From NCBI GenBank assembly GCA_023433775.1, contig JAEYTY010000030.1:1-33987 (forward strand): a stretch of 33,987 bases of DNA, written 5' to 3'. The position numbers and the translations under genes were made by a program. This DNA comes from Pseudomonadota bacterium. Lineage in GTDB: Bacteria; Pseudomonadota; Alphaproteobacteria; Rhizobiales; Devosiaceae. Below are positions 23,637-30,325 of the stretch, piece after piece (positions within the stretch are counted from its first letter, which is position 1; every line of letters begins with the position of its first letter). Under the pieces are notes generated by a model. It was not told the DNA's origin. It did no database searches and saw only the letters and a list, made by a program, of their open reading frames with translations.

Positions 23637-24944
23637 TTAGAGAACGAACTTGCTGAGATCGGTATCGCCGGCCAGCACGCCCACCTTTTCGCGGACAAAG
23701 GCCGCGTCGATGGTGAGGCTCTGGCCAGACTTGTCCGGTGCGTCGAAGGAAATGTCCTCGACCAGCCGCTCCATCACCGTCTGCAAACGCCGCGCGCCGA
23801 TATTCTCGACGGTGGAATTGACCTGCACAGCCGCATCGGCAATGGCTTCGATGGCGTCCTGGGTAAAGTCCAGCGTCACGCCTTCAGTGCCCATCAGCGC
23901 CACATATTGCTTGATGAGGCTGGCCTCGGTGTCACCCAGAATGCGGATGAAGTCCTCGCGGGTCAGCGCCTTGAGTTCGACCCGGATGGGCAAGCGGCCC
24001 TGAAGTTCGGGCAGGAGGTCACTGGGCTTGGCCACATGGAAGGCGCCCGAGGCGATGAAGAGAATATGGTCGGTCTGCACCGGGCCATATTTGGTCGAAA
24101 CGGTGGTGCCCTCGATCAGCGGCAGGAGATCGCGCTGCACGCCTTCGCGGGATGGCCCGCCCTGCACGCCGCCTTCGCGATGGGCCACCTTGTCGATTTC
24201 GTCGATAAAGACGATGCCGTGATTTTCGACCAGTTCAATGGCTTCGGCCTTGAGCTGGTCCTGATCGAGCAGCTTGTCGGCCTCTTCGGCGATCAGCGGC
24301 TCATAGGCATCCTTGACCTTAATCTTGCGCTTGACCCCGCGCCCGCCCATGGCCTGCTTGAACATGTCGGAAATATTGATCATGCCGATGCCGCCATTGG
24401 GCATTCCCGGCATTTCGAAGCCGCCCGGCATGGCGGGGGTCATCTCGATCTCGATTTCCTTGTCGTCGAGCTCATTGTTCCGCAGCTTGGCGCGGAAGCT
24501 TTCGCGGGTCGATGGCGTGGCCGACGTGCCCACCAACCCGTCGAGCACGCGCTCTTCGGCATTGTGATGGGCCTGGGCTTCGACATCGCGGCGGCGCTTG
24601 TCGCGCAAGACAGTAATGCCGGCCTCGACCAGATCGCGAATGATCTGTTCAACGTCGCGACCGACATAACCGACTTCGGTAAATTTGGTGGCCTCAACCT
24701 TGACGAAGGGCGCCTGCGCAAGGCGCGCCAGGCGGCGCGAAATCTCCGTCTTGCCGACGCCGGTCGGCCCGATCATCAAAATATTCTTGGGGCTGACCTC
24801 GCGGCGCAATTCGGGCGGCAGCTGCTGGCGGCGCCAGCGATTGCGCAGCGCCACGGCAACGGCGCGCTTGGCATCGGCCTGGCCAACGATATGGCGGTCG
24901 AGCTCGGAAACGATCTCGCGCGGGGAAAAATTGGTTTCACTCAT
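23637..24944 (-). CDS. hslU: ATP-dependent protease ATPase subunit HslU
   Basis: 435 aa from ATG 24944 (MSETNFSPREIVSELDRH); a GTG at 24953 overlapping the previous stop is possible. AAA+ unfoldase of the HslUV protease. Walker A GPTGVGKT (59-66), pore motif GYVGRDVE, an I-domain with Met/Gly-rich GGFEMPGMPNGGIG, Walker B IVFIDEIDK, sensor ELQGRLPIRVEL, and a C-terminus LSKFVL that should insert into HslV. It lies downstream of hslV and an acetyltransferase gene in one overlapping unit. Confidence 0.97.
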   Translation of the reverse strand: MSETNFSPREIVSELDRHIVGQADAKRAVAVALRNRWRRQQLPPELRREVSPKNILMIGPTGVGKTEISRRLARLAQAPFVKVEATKFTEVGYVGRDVEQIIRDLVEAGITVLRDKRRRDVEAQAHHNAEERVLDGLVGTSATPSTRESFRAKLRNNELDDKEIEIEMTPAMPGGFEMPGMPNGGIGMINISDMFKQAMGGRGVKRKIKVKDAYEPLIAEEADKLLDQDQLKAEAIELVENHGIVFIDEIDKVAHREGGVQGGPSREGVQRDLLPLIEGTTVSTKYGPVQTDHILFIASGAFHVAKPSDLLPELQGRLPIRVELKALTREDFIRILGDTEASLIKQYVALMGTEGVTLDFTQDAIEAIADAAVQVNSTVENIGARRLQTVMERLVEDISFDAPDKSGQSLTIDAAFVREKVGVLAGDTDLSKFVL

Positions 24945-24949
24945 GTTTG

Positions 24950-25483
24950 TCACTTTCGATCGGTGCCTTGCGGAAGGACCGGGTCGCGGTCCAGGAAGCG
25001 CACCATCAGGTGTTCGTCGATAAATCGACCGTTCACGAAGAGATAGCGTGGCTCGGTGCCATAGGTCTGGAATCCGAGGCGCTGATAGAGGCGGATGGCC
25101 GGAACATTTTCCGACCAGACACCGAGATGGACCTGCAGCACATGGTGGCGGGCGTGATCGAGAAGATGCTCGACCAGCGCCGAAGCCATGCCGGTGCCGC
25201 GATGTTCGGGCCGCACATAGACCTGGATCATCCAGCCGCGGTGGCGCTCCTTGGCGCCGTCATTGCGCAGGAAGGCATTGATGCCACCGAGCGAACCATC
25301 GGGCAGGACGGCGCCAAAAACGGCGAGCGCCTGAAGCGTCTGCGCAATCTCGGCGTCAGACTTTTGCGCGAAGGCTTCGGCCGTCGAGACAAAGGCCTCG
25401 GGGTGATTGGCGAGCCCTTCGTGGCGGATGGCGCGATAGGCCGCCGCGTCTTCTGTGCCGAGCTGCCGGATGGAAAAACTCAC
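24950..25483 (-). CDS. GNAT-family N-acetyltransferase
   Basis: 177 aa. GNAT fold: YRAIRHEGLANHPEAFVST near the N-terminus, acetyl-CoA loop VRPEHRGTGMASALVEHLL, and VWSENVPAIRLYQRLGFQTYGTEP at the end. It starts with GTG at 25483, overlapping the hslV stop (GTGA), and its own stop overlaps or touches hslU, so all three are translationally coupled. Such an acetyltransferase between hslV and hslU recurs in Rhizobiales, as I recall. The acceptor substrate is unknown. Confidence 0.9.
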   Translation of the reverse strand: MSFSIRQLGTEDAAAYRAIRHEGLANHPEAFVSTAEAFAQKSDAEIAQTLQALAVFGAVLPDGSLGGINAFLRNDGAKERHRGWMIQVYVRPEHRGTGMASALVEHLLDHARHHVLQVHLGVWSENVPAIRLYQRLGFQTYGTEPRYLFVNGRFIDEHLMVRFLDRDPVLPQGTDRK

Positions 25484-26040
25484 GCGGAAAGCTCGATGGT
25501 TTCGACCGTCACATTGCCATTGGTATAGACACAGATTTCCTCGGCGATCTTCATGGCGCGGCGGGCAATGTCCTCGGCATCAAGCTCGGTCGCCTGATGC
25601 AGGGCCAGCGCCGCCGAATGGGCATAATTGCCGCCCGAGCCAATGGCGATAACGCCATGGTCCGGCGTCAACACATCGCCATTGCCGGTGAGGACCAGTG
25701 TGTCGGACTTGTCCGCCACGATCATCATGGCTTCAAGCTTGCGCAGATAACGGTCAGTGCGCCAGTCCTTGGCCAGCTCGACCGCGGCGCGCATCAGCTG
25801 ATCGGGATATTGCTCAAGCTTGGCTTCAAGACGCTCGAACAGGGTAAAGGCGTCGGCGGTGGAACCGGCAAAACCGCCGATCACCTTGCCACCGGCGAGA
25901 CGGCGAACCTTCTTGGCGCCATGCTTCATGACGGTCGGGCCCATGGAGACCTGGCCATCGCCGGCCACCACGACCTTATTGCCCTTGCGCACGGAAACGA
26001 TGGTTGTCCCGTGCCAGCCGGGTGTTGTGTGTTCACTCAT
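25480..26040 (-). CDS. hslV: ATP-dependent protease peptidase subunit HslV
   Basis: 186 aa from ATG 26040. N-terminal nucleophile threonine protease: the first 11 residues (MSEHTTPGWHG) should be removed so that Thr12 of TTIVSVRKG is the catalytic N-terminus. Proteasome-beta features follow: VVAGDGQVSMGPTVMK, GGFAGSTADAFTLFERLE, GSGGNYAHSAALAL. The dodecamer works with HslU on misfolded proteins. The upstream region holds a 56-bp dyad (26147-26202) overlapping CTTGAA on the coding strand, a possible RpoH -35 element. Confidence 0.97.
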   Translation of the reverse strand: MSEHTTPGWHGTTIVSVRKGNKVVVAGDGQVSMGPTVMKHGAKKVRRLAGGKVIGGFAGSTADAFTLFERLEAKLEQYPDQLMRAAVELAKDWRTDRYLRKLEAMMIVADKSDTLVLTGNGDVLTPDHGVIAIGSGGNYAHSAALALHQATELDAEDIARRAMKIAEEICVYTNGNVTVETIELSA

Positions 26041-26146
26041 TGGGGGAATTACTCCGAACTGATGGCTGATATTTAGGAGCCATGGTGCGGATTGCAACAG
26101 ACGTGCGGAAAGGCCGGCTTGTCCTGAGACTTCCGGTGGCACGGCA

Positions 26147-26202
26147 ACGAACGGCCATTGAGCCGAAAACGAACGTTCAAGTATGGCGCAATGGCCGTTC
26201 GT
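26147..26202. promoter_or_regulatory. Nested 56-bp dyad upstream of hslV
   Basis: Perfect 14-bp arms ACGAACGGCCATTG (26147-26160) and CAATGGCCGTTCGT (26189-26202) flank a palindrome GAACGTTC (26171-26178) sharing exactly the same centre. Of 28 possible pairs about 22 match. It begins 107 bp before the hslV start. It may be an operator, a cruciform or a hairpin repeat. Confidence 0.6.
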
Positions 26203-26292
26203 CACGGAGACGGATTTTCCACGGGTCCGGATTCAGGCGGTACCGTTATTGCAGGTCCGGCTGCCGAGCTTCTACCCGCGTAAAGAGGCGCC

Positions 26293-26356
26293 CCTCTTCC
26301 CGGCCTCCCCGCCCGGCCCTGCGTCGGGGTCGCGTGTCGGCGGGGATGGGGAGAGG
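26293..26356. repeat. Imperfect C/G-rich inverted repeat
   Basis: The left arm begins CCTCTTCCCGGCCTCCCCG at 26293. The right arm GGCGGGGATGGGGAGAGG (26339-26356) is its near complement with a small bulge, and the loop is GC-rich. It looks like another interspersed palindrome of the REP type. Confidence 0.5.
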
Positions 26357-26418
26357 ATAAGGGATGGGTTTGGGGGCGGGGATATCTTTTTTTGTGGGCT
26401 TCGAGCCATCCCGCAGGG

Positions 26419-26478
26419 CCAATCATGCCAGTGGCATGATTGGAGGCGAGAAGGCCATGAGACCTATGGTCGAATGGC
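26419..26478 (+). repeat. 60-nt two-hairpin element, copy A
   Basis: Hairpin 1: CCAATCATGCC (26419-26429), loop AGT, GGCATGATTGG (26433-26443). Linker AGGCGAGAAG. Hairpin 2: GCCAT-GA-GACC-TAT-GGTC-GA-ATGGC (26454-26478), whose GA/GA internal loop would form tandem sheared G-A pairs. Copy B at 29871-29930 has the same length, spacing and loops but different, compensating stem bases. It is intergenic, 208 bp before hisB. Confidence 0.85.
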
Positions 26479-26509
26479 GGGGCAAAGAGGAGAGTGTAAG
26501 CGCGTGGCT

Positions 26510-26578
26510 CACCCCCTCCGAGCTGCGCTAAGGCCTGACGGCCAAGCTCCGCTTGCCTCCCCCATCAAAGGGGGAGGT
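26510..26578 (+). repeat. GC-rich hairpin repeat, full-length copy
   Basis: CACCCCCTCCGAGCTGCGCT at the left end, a GGCC-TGAC-GGCC hairpin in the middle, and CCTCCCCC-ATCAAA-GGGGGAGG at the right. Nearly identical to 200-267. It lies 108 bp before the hisB start in hisB orientation. Confidence 0.8.
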
Positions 26579-26685
26579 GTGGCTCCACTCGTTTAACGCG
26601 ATACAGTTAGAGCCACCCGCGCTTACCCGATCTTCACGCCTTCGTGCCTATCTGCTACTCACCCGCCGAATGCCGGAGACCTGCC

Positions 26686-27273
26686 ATGCGCACAGCAAAG
26701 ATTGCCCGCAAGACCAATGAGACCGAGATTTCCGTCTCCATCAATCTCGATGGCACTGGCAAGCACGCGATGAAAACCGGCATTGGCTTTTTCGATCACA
26801 TGCTGGACCAGCTCTCGCGCCACTCGCTGATCGACATGGATGTGACCTGCAAGGGTGACCTCCATATCGACGCGCACCATTCGGTGGAGGATGTCGGCAT
26901 TGCCCTGGGCCAGGCGATCAAGCAAGCGCTCGGCGATAAGAAGGGCATTTCCCGCTACGCCTCCTGTGACCTGCCCATGGACGGGACGCTGACCCGCGCC
27001 GCGCTGGATGTGTCAGGCCGCGCTTTTCTCGTCTTCAAGGCCGAATTCAGCCAGGGCAAGATCGGCGAGCTCGACACGGAATTGTTCCGCGAGTTCTTCC
27101 AGGCGCTGGCCATCAATGCGGGCATCACGCTCCATATCGAAAACTTCTATTTCGACAACAACCACCATCTGGCCGAGTCGATGTTCAAGGCCGTGGCCCG
27201 CGCCCTGCGCGATGCCGTGGCCATCGACCCGCGCATGAGCGATGCCGTGCCCAGCACCAAGGGCACGCTCTAG
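26686..27273 (+). CDS. hisB: Imidazoleglycerol-phosphate dehydratase
   Basis: 195 aa from ATG 26686 (GGAG eight bases upstream). Mn-dependent dehydration of imidazoleglycerol phosphate to imidazole-acetol phosphate. Metal-binding His motifs are GFFDHMLDQLSRHS, HIDAHHSVEDVGIALGQA and YFDNNHHLAESMFKA. The length fits the monofunctional enzyme, not the phosphatase fusion of E. coli. It is the first gene of the hisB-hisH-hisA-hisF-hisE run. Confidence 0.97.
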   Translation: MRTAKIARKTNETEISVSINLDGTGKHAMKTGIGFFDHMLDQLSRHSLIDMDVTCKGDLHIDAHHSVEDVGIALGQAIKQALGDKKGISRYASCDLPMDGTLTRAALDVSGRAFLVFKAEFSQGKIGELDTELFREFFQALAINAGITLHIENFYFDNNHHLAESMFKAVARALRDAVAIDPRMSDAVPSTKGTL

Positions 27274-27353
27274 AGCCTCGGAAGGGCTGGACACCCGCCC
27301 TTCCCCCGCTCCGCTTTTTGCACTAAGTCAGCGCCATACCGATCCCCGAGGCT
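27274..27353 (+). promoter_or_regulatory. Inverted repeat masking the hisH ribosome-binding site
   Basis: AGCCTCGG (27274-27281), directly after the hisB stop, is the exact complement of CCGAGGCT (27346-27353), which contains the GAGG eight bases before the hisH ATG. A second hairpin (GAAGGGC 27281-27287, GCCCTTC 27297-27303) lies inside and shares one base with the outer arm. The pairing could lower or couple hisH translation. Confidence 0.35.
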
Positions 27354-27359
27354 TGGCTC

Positions 27360-28013
27360 ATGAGCATTGTCGCCATCATCGATTACGGCGCCGGCAATCT
27401 GCGTTCGGCCGCCAAGGCGTTCGAGCGGGTGGCCGCCGAGCGCGGTCTGGGCGATGAAATCATCGTCACCGCCGATCCCGAAATCGTCCGCCGCGCCGAG
27501 CGCATCATGCTGCCCGGTGTTGGCGCCTTTGCCGATTGCAAGGCCGGGCTCGACGCCCTGCCCGGCATGGTCGAATTGCTCAACGAGCGCGTGCTGACAG
27601 CGGGCGTGCCCTTTCTCGGCGTCTGCGTGGGGATGCAATTGCTGGCGAGCGAAGGCCGCGAAAAAGTGGTGACGGAAGGGCTGGGCTGGATCCAAGGCGT
27701 GGTCGAAAAAATCACGCCAGATGATCCGGCGCTGAAGATTCCGCATATGGGCTGGAATACGATTGTTCAGACCCAGCGCCATGCCCTGCTCGACAATATC
27801 CCGACCGGACCCGATGGGCTGCACGCCTATTTCGTGCACTCCTATCACCTGAAGACCGATGACAAGGCGACCCTCTTTGCCACCACCGAATATGGCGGGG
27901 CGCTGACCGCCTGTGTCGGCCGCGACAATATTTTTGGCGCGCAGTTCCACCCGGAAAAGAGCCAGGCGCTGGGTCTCAAACTGATCGAGAATTTTTTGGG
28001 ATGGACGCCATGA
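27360..28013 (+). CDS. hisH: Imidazole glycerol phosphate synthase, glutamine amidotransferase subunit
   Basis: 217 aa class I glutamine amidotransferase that supplies ammonia to HisF. IDYGAGNLRSAAKAFE at the N-terminus, LPGVGAF, nucleophile Cys89 in FLGVCVGMQLL, and FGAQFHPEKSQ with the His/Glu of the triad. It overlaps hisA by four bases (ATGA). Confidence 0.97.
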   Translation: MSIVAIIDYGAGNLRSAAKAFERVAAERGLGDEIIVTADPEIVRRAERIMLPGVGAFADCKAGLDALPGMVELLNERVLTAGVPFLGVCVGMQLLASEGREKVVTEGLGWIQGVVEKITPDDPALKIPHMGWNTIVQTQRHALLDNIPTGPDGLHAYFVHSYHLKTDDKATLFATTEYGGALTACVGRDNIFGAQFHPEKSQALGLKLIENFLGWTP

Positions 28014-28738
28014 TCCTCTTCCCCGCCATCGACCTCAAGGACGGCCAGTGCGTGCGCCTCAAGCTTGGCGACATGAACCAGGCGACCGTGTTCAATGACG
28101 ACCCGGCCGCGCAGGCAAAAAGTTTCGAGGATCAGGGATTTGAATATCTCCATGTCGTCGATCTCAACGGCGCCTTTGCCGGCGAGAGCGTCAATGGCGC
28201 GGCGGTGGAAGCGATCCTCAAAGAGGTGAAATTTCCGGTGCAGCTGGGCGGCGGCATTCGCACCCTCGACCATATCGAAGCCTGGCTCGACAAGGGCCTC
28301 GCCCGCGTCATCCTCGGCACGGTCGCGGTGCGCAATCCGGAACTGGTGAAGGAGGCCGCAAAAAAATGGCCGGGCCAGGTCGCGGTGGGCACCGATGCCA
28401 AGGGCGGCATGGTTGCCGTCGAAGGCTGGGCGGAGACTTCGGAACTTTCGATCATCGAGCTGGCCAAGCGCTTTGAGGGCGCAGGCGTCGCTGCCATTAT
28501 TTATACCGACATCGACCGCGACGGCGTGCTGGCCGGGATCAATTGGGATTCGACGCTGGAACTGGCCCGCGCGACCTCCATCCCCGTCATCGCTTCGGGT
28601 GGTCTGGCTTCAATGGACGATATCGAGCGCATGACGCGGCCCGAATATGCGGTGCTTGAAGGCGCCATTTCCGGGCGTGCGCTTTATGACGGGCGGATTG
28701 ATTCACGTGAAGCATTGGCCATGCTGAGGGCGGCATGA
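28010..28738 (+). CDS. hisA: ProFAR isomerase (1-(5-phosphoribosyl)-5-[(5-phosphoribosylamino)methylideneamino]imidazole-4-carboxamide isomerase)
   Basis: 242 aa from ATG 28010 (MILFPAIDLKDGQ), overlapping the hisH stop; ATG 28001 would add three residues. (beta/alpha)8 barrel catalysing the Amadori rearrangement. The catalytic Asp lies in AIDLKDG and the second in YTDIDRDGVLAG; phosphate-binding GGGIR and ASGGLA are visible. Its end overlaps the next gene (ATGA) and contains a parS-like sequence (28699-28714). Confidence 0.97.
   Translation: MILFPAIDLKDGQCVRLKLGDMNQATVFNDDPAAQAKSFEDQGFEYLHVVDLNGAFAGESVNGAAVEAILKEVKFPVQLGGGIRTLDHIEAWLDKGLARVILGTVAVRNPELVKEAAKKWPGQVAVGTDAKGGMVAVEGWAETSELSIIELAKRFEGAGVAAIIYTDIDRDGVLAGINWDSTLELARATSIPVIASGGLASMDDIERMTRPEYAVLEGAISGRALYDGRIDSREALAMLRAA
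28699..28714 (-). promoter_or_regulatory. Weak parS-like sequence in hisA
   Basis: TGATTCACGTGAAGCA, 14 of 16 matches to the parS consensus. It lies in the coding frame (Asp-Ser-Arg-Glu-Ala), so chance is possible, but the GATTCACGTGAA form is shared with 15940 and, on its left half, with 33669. Confidence 0.45.
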
Positions 28739-29064
28739 GCACGTTCGGGACGCGGCCCTTTCCCTGGAGCATCTATTGGGTGCTGCTGGTCGCGCTGACG
28801 CTCTTTGCCTTCGGCCCGGTGCTCTCGGTCATGATCTCCATAGGCCTCGCCGATATGGGCGGTTGCGTGCTCAATGAAGCGGGGGTGCATCCCTGCATGA
28901 TTATGGGCATGGATCTGGGCGGGCTCCTGGCCTTCATGTTTGTCTTCGGCTGGTTCGCGCTGGTCACACTGCCGCTCGGCCTCGGCCTTGTTGTCGTCTG
29001 GCTGGCCGTCATCATCATCCACCGCATTGCCTGGGGACGGCTGCAGCAGCCGAACGTGTCATGA
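28735..29064 (+). CDS. Small membrane protein coupled between hisA and hisF
   Basis: 109 aa of unassigned function. Predicted membrane helices at about 13-36, 62-80 and 81-97. The loop between the first two has two cysteines in GGCVLNEAGVHPC (Cys44, Cys54), then GMDLGGLLAFMFVFGWFALVTLPLG. I recall related proteins with a paired-Cys His-Pro-Cys motif in other proteobacteria, all uncharacterised. Both ends overlap neighbours by four bases (ATGA with hisA at 28735, and with hisF at 29061), so it is made in step with the histidine enzymes. No enzyme motif is visible. A periplasmic disulfide or metal site is possible but is inference. Confidence 0.85.
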   Translation: MSTFGTRPFPWSIYWVLLVALTLFAFGPVLSVMISIGLADMGGCVLNEAGVHPCMIMGMDLGGLLAFMFVFGWFALVTLPLGLGLVVVWLAVIIIHRIAWGRLQQPNVS

Positions 29065-29873
29065 GTTTGAAGACCCGGATCATTCCCTGCCTCGACGTCG
29101 CGGGCGGCCGCGTCGTGAAGGGCGTGCAATTTGTCGATCTCGTCGATGCTGGCGATCCCGTCGAGGCGGCCATGGCCTATGATGCGGCGGGCGCGGACGA
29201 ACTGACCTTTCTCGACATCACGGCGAGCCATGAGGGCCGCGATACGATTTTTGACGTGGTGGCGCGTACGGCCGAACATTGCTTCATGCCGGTGACGGTG
29301 GGCGGCGGGGTTCGGACCATCGAGGATATTCGCAAGCTCCTCTTGGCCGGCGCCGACAAGGTGGCGATCAATTCGGCGGCGGTGAACGACCCTGACTTTA
29401 TCGCCCGCGCCGCCGACAAGTTCGGCAATCAATGCATCGTGGTTTCGGTCGACGCCAAGCAGCGGCTCGACGAAAAGCTCGGTGGCGACAATCGCAGCGA
29501 ATGGGAGATTTTCACCCATGGCGGGCGCAAGCCGACCGGCTTGGACGCGGTGGAATTCGCCCACAAAATGGTCGAGCGCGGGGCGGGCGAATTGCTGGTG
29601 ACCTCGATGGATCGCGACGGCACCAAGTCGGGCTTTGACCTGAAACTTGTGCGCGCCATTGCCGATAGTGTCGAAGTACCGGTGATCGCTTCGGGCGGTG
29701 TCGGCACGCTGCAGCATCTGGTCGAGGGTGTCACGGAGGGCCATGCCAGCGCTGTGCTGGCGGCCTCGATCTTTCACTTTGGCACCTTCACCATTCCTGA
29801 AGCGAAGCGCTACATGGTCGAGCACGGCATCGCGATGCGAATGGACTTCGCAGACGGTGCGCAAGGCGTATGA
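29061..29873 (+). CDS. hisF: Imidazole glycerol phosphate synthase, cyclase subunit
   Basis: 270 aa, about 12-17 residues longer than usual at the C-terminus (MRMDFADGAQGV). Barrel enzyme that joins HisH-derived ammonia to PRFAR, giving IGP and AICAR. Catalytic Asp in RIIPCLDV and in TSMDRDGTKSGFD; GGGVRT and ASGGVG bind phosphate. The start overlaps the membrane-protein gene. The stop codon is the first part of a 60-nt hairpin element. Confidence 0.97.
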   Translation: MSLKTRIIPCLDVAGGRVVKGVQFVDLVDAGDPVEAAMAYDAAGADELTFLDITASHEGRDTIFDVVARTAEHCFMPVTVGGGVRTIEDIRKLLLAGADKVAINSAAVNDPDFIARAADKFGNQCIVVSVDAKQRLDEKLGGDNRSEWEIFTHGGRKPTGLDAVEFAHKMVERGAGELLVTSMDRDGTKSGFDLKLVRAIADSVEVPVIASGGVGTLQHLVEGVTEGHASAVLAASIFHFGTFTIPEAKRYMVEHGIAMRMDFADGAQGV

Positions 29874-29930
29874 ATGGCTCCAGTGGAGCCATTCAAGTCA
29901 AGAAGGCCATGAGAGCTAAGCTCGAATGGC
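29871..29930 (+). repeat. 60-nt two-hairpin element, copy B
   Basis: Hairpin 1: TGAATGGCTCC (29871-29881, its TGA being the hisF stop), loop AGT, GGAGCCATTCA (29885-29895). Linker AGTCAAGAAG. Hairpin 2: GCCAT-GA-GAGC-TAA-GCTC-GA-ATGGC (29906-29930). Against copy A, six of eleven pairs in stem 1 and one of four inner pairs in stem 2 differ, all compensated. Confidence 0.85.
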
Positions 29931-29950
29931 TAGCTGCTTAGGTCTTAGTG

Positions 29951-29968
29951 ACGGCGCCGCCGTTTTTT
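29951..29968 (+). terminator. Terminator-like hairpin between hisF and hisE
   Basis: ACGGC (29951-29955), loop GCC, GCCGT (29959-29963) followed by a T6 run (29963-29968). It ends 42 bp before hisE. It should end at least part of the his transcript, making hisE-coaA partly independent. Confidence 0.65.
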
Positions 29969-30010
29969 GCTCTAAGCCTTGCCGATGACGGTGGCGGAGG
30001 ACCTGACCAC

Positions 30011-30325
30011 ATGAACCTTGAAGAACTCGACGCCCGCATCGCGCTGCGGGCTGCTGCTTCGCCAGACGAAAGCTATACGGCCAAACTCATTGGCCGCGGC
30101 ATCAACAAGGTGTCGCAAAAGCTGGGCGAGGAAGCGACCGAAGCGGTGATCGCCGCCGTGACCGGCGACCGCGCCGAGCTGACCAAGGAAGCCGCCGACG
30201 TGCTCTACCACCTGCTGGTGGTGCTGAAGGCGGCAGGCGTGCCGCTGGCCGAAGTGATGGCGGAGCTGGATGCCCGCACCGCCCGGTCGGGTCTCGCCGA
30301 AAAAGCCGCACGCAAGGAGCAATAA
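30011..30325 (+). CDS. hisE: Phosphoribosyl-ATP pyrophosphatase
   Basis: 104 aa from ATG 30011 (GGAGG ten bases upstream). All-alpha MazG-like pyrophosphatase, second step of histidine synthesis. NKVSQKLGEEATEAVIAA carries the metal-binding Glu residues, and KEAADVLYHLLVVLKA follows. HisI is not encoded here, so the steps are on separate proteins. The stop overlaps the coaA ATG (TAATG). Confidence 0.95.
   Translation: MNLEELDARIALRAAASPDESYTAKLIGRGINKVSQKLGEEATEAVIAAVTGDRAELTKEAADVLYHLLVVLKAAGVPLAEVMAELDARTARSGLAEKAARKEQ

Larger units (their letters stand above)
26041..26685. other. hslV-hisB divergent intergenic region, repeat-rich
   Basis: This 645-bp gap contains a 56-bp nested dyad (26147-26202), an imperfect C/G-rich inverted repeat (26293-26356), a 60-nt two-hairpin element (26419-26478) and a 68-nt GC-rich repeat (26510-26578). 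No gene is supported. Promoters for both flanking genes must lie here. Confidence 0.7.

Noticed and set aside
23907..25046. 379-aa plus-strand ORF
   Set aside because: Antisense to hslU and the GNAT gene; hslU shows all AAA+ motifs.
26149..26200. LexA-type SOS box
   Set aside because: GAAC and GTTC repeats are present in the dyad, but none are spaced as GTTC-N7-GTTC, the alphaproteobacterial LexA pattern.
28773..29864. 363-aa minus-strand ORF
   Set aside because: Antisense to hisF and the small membrane protein gene.
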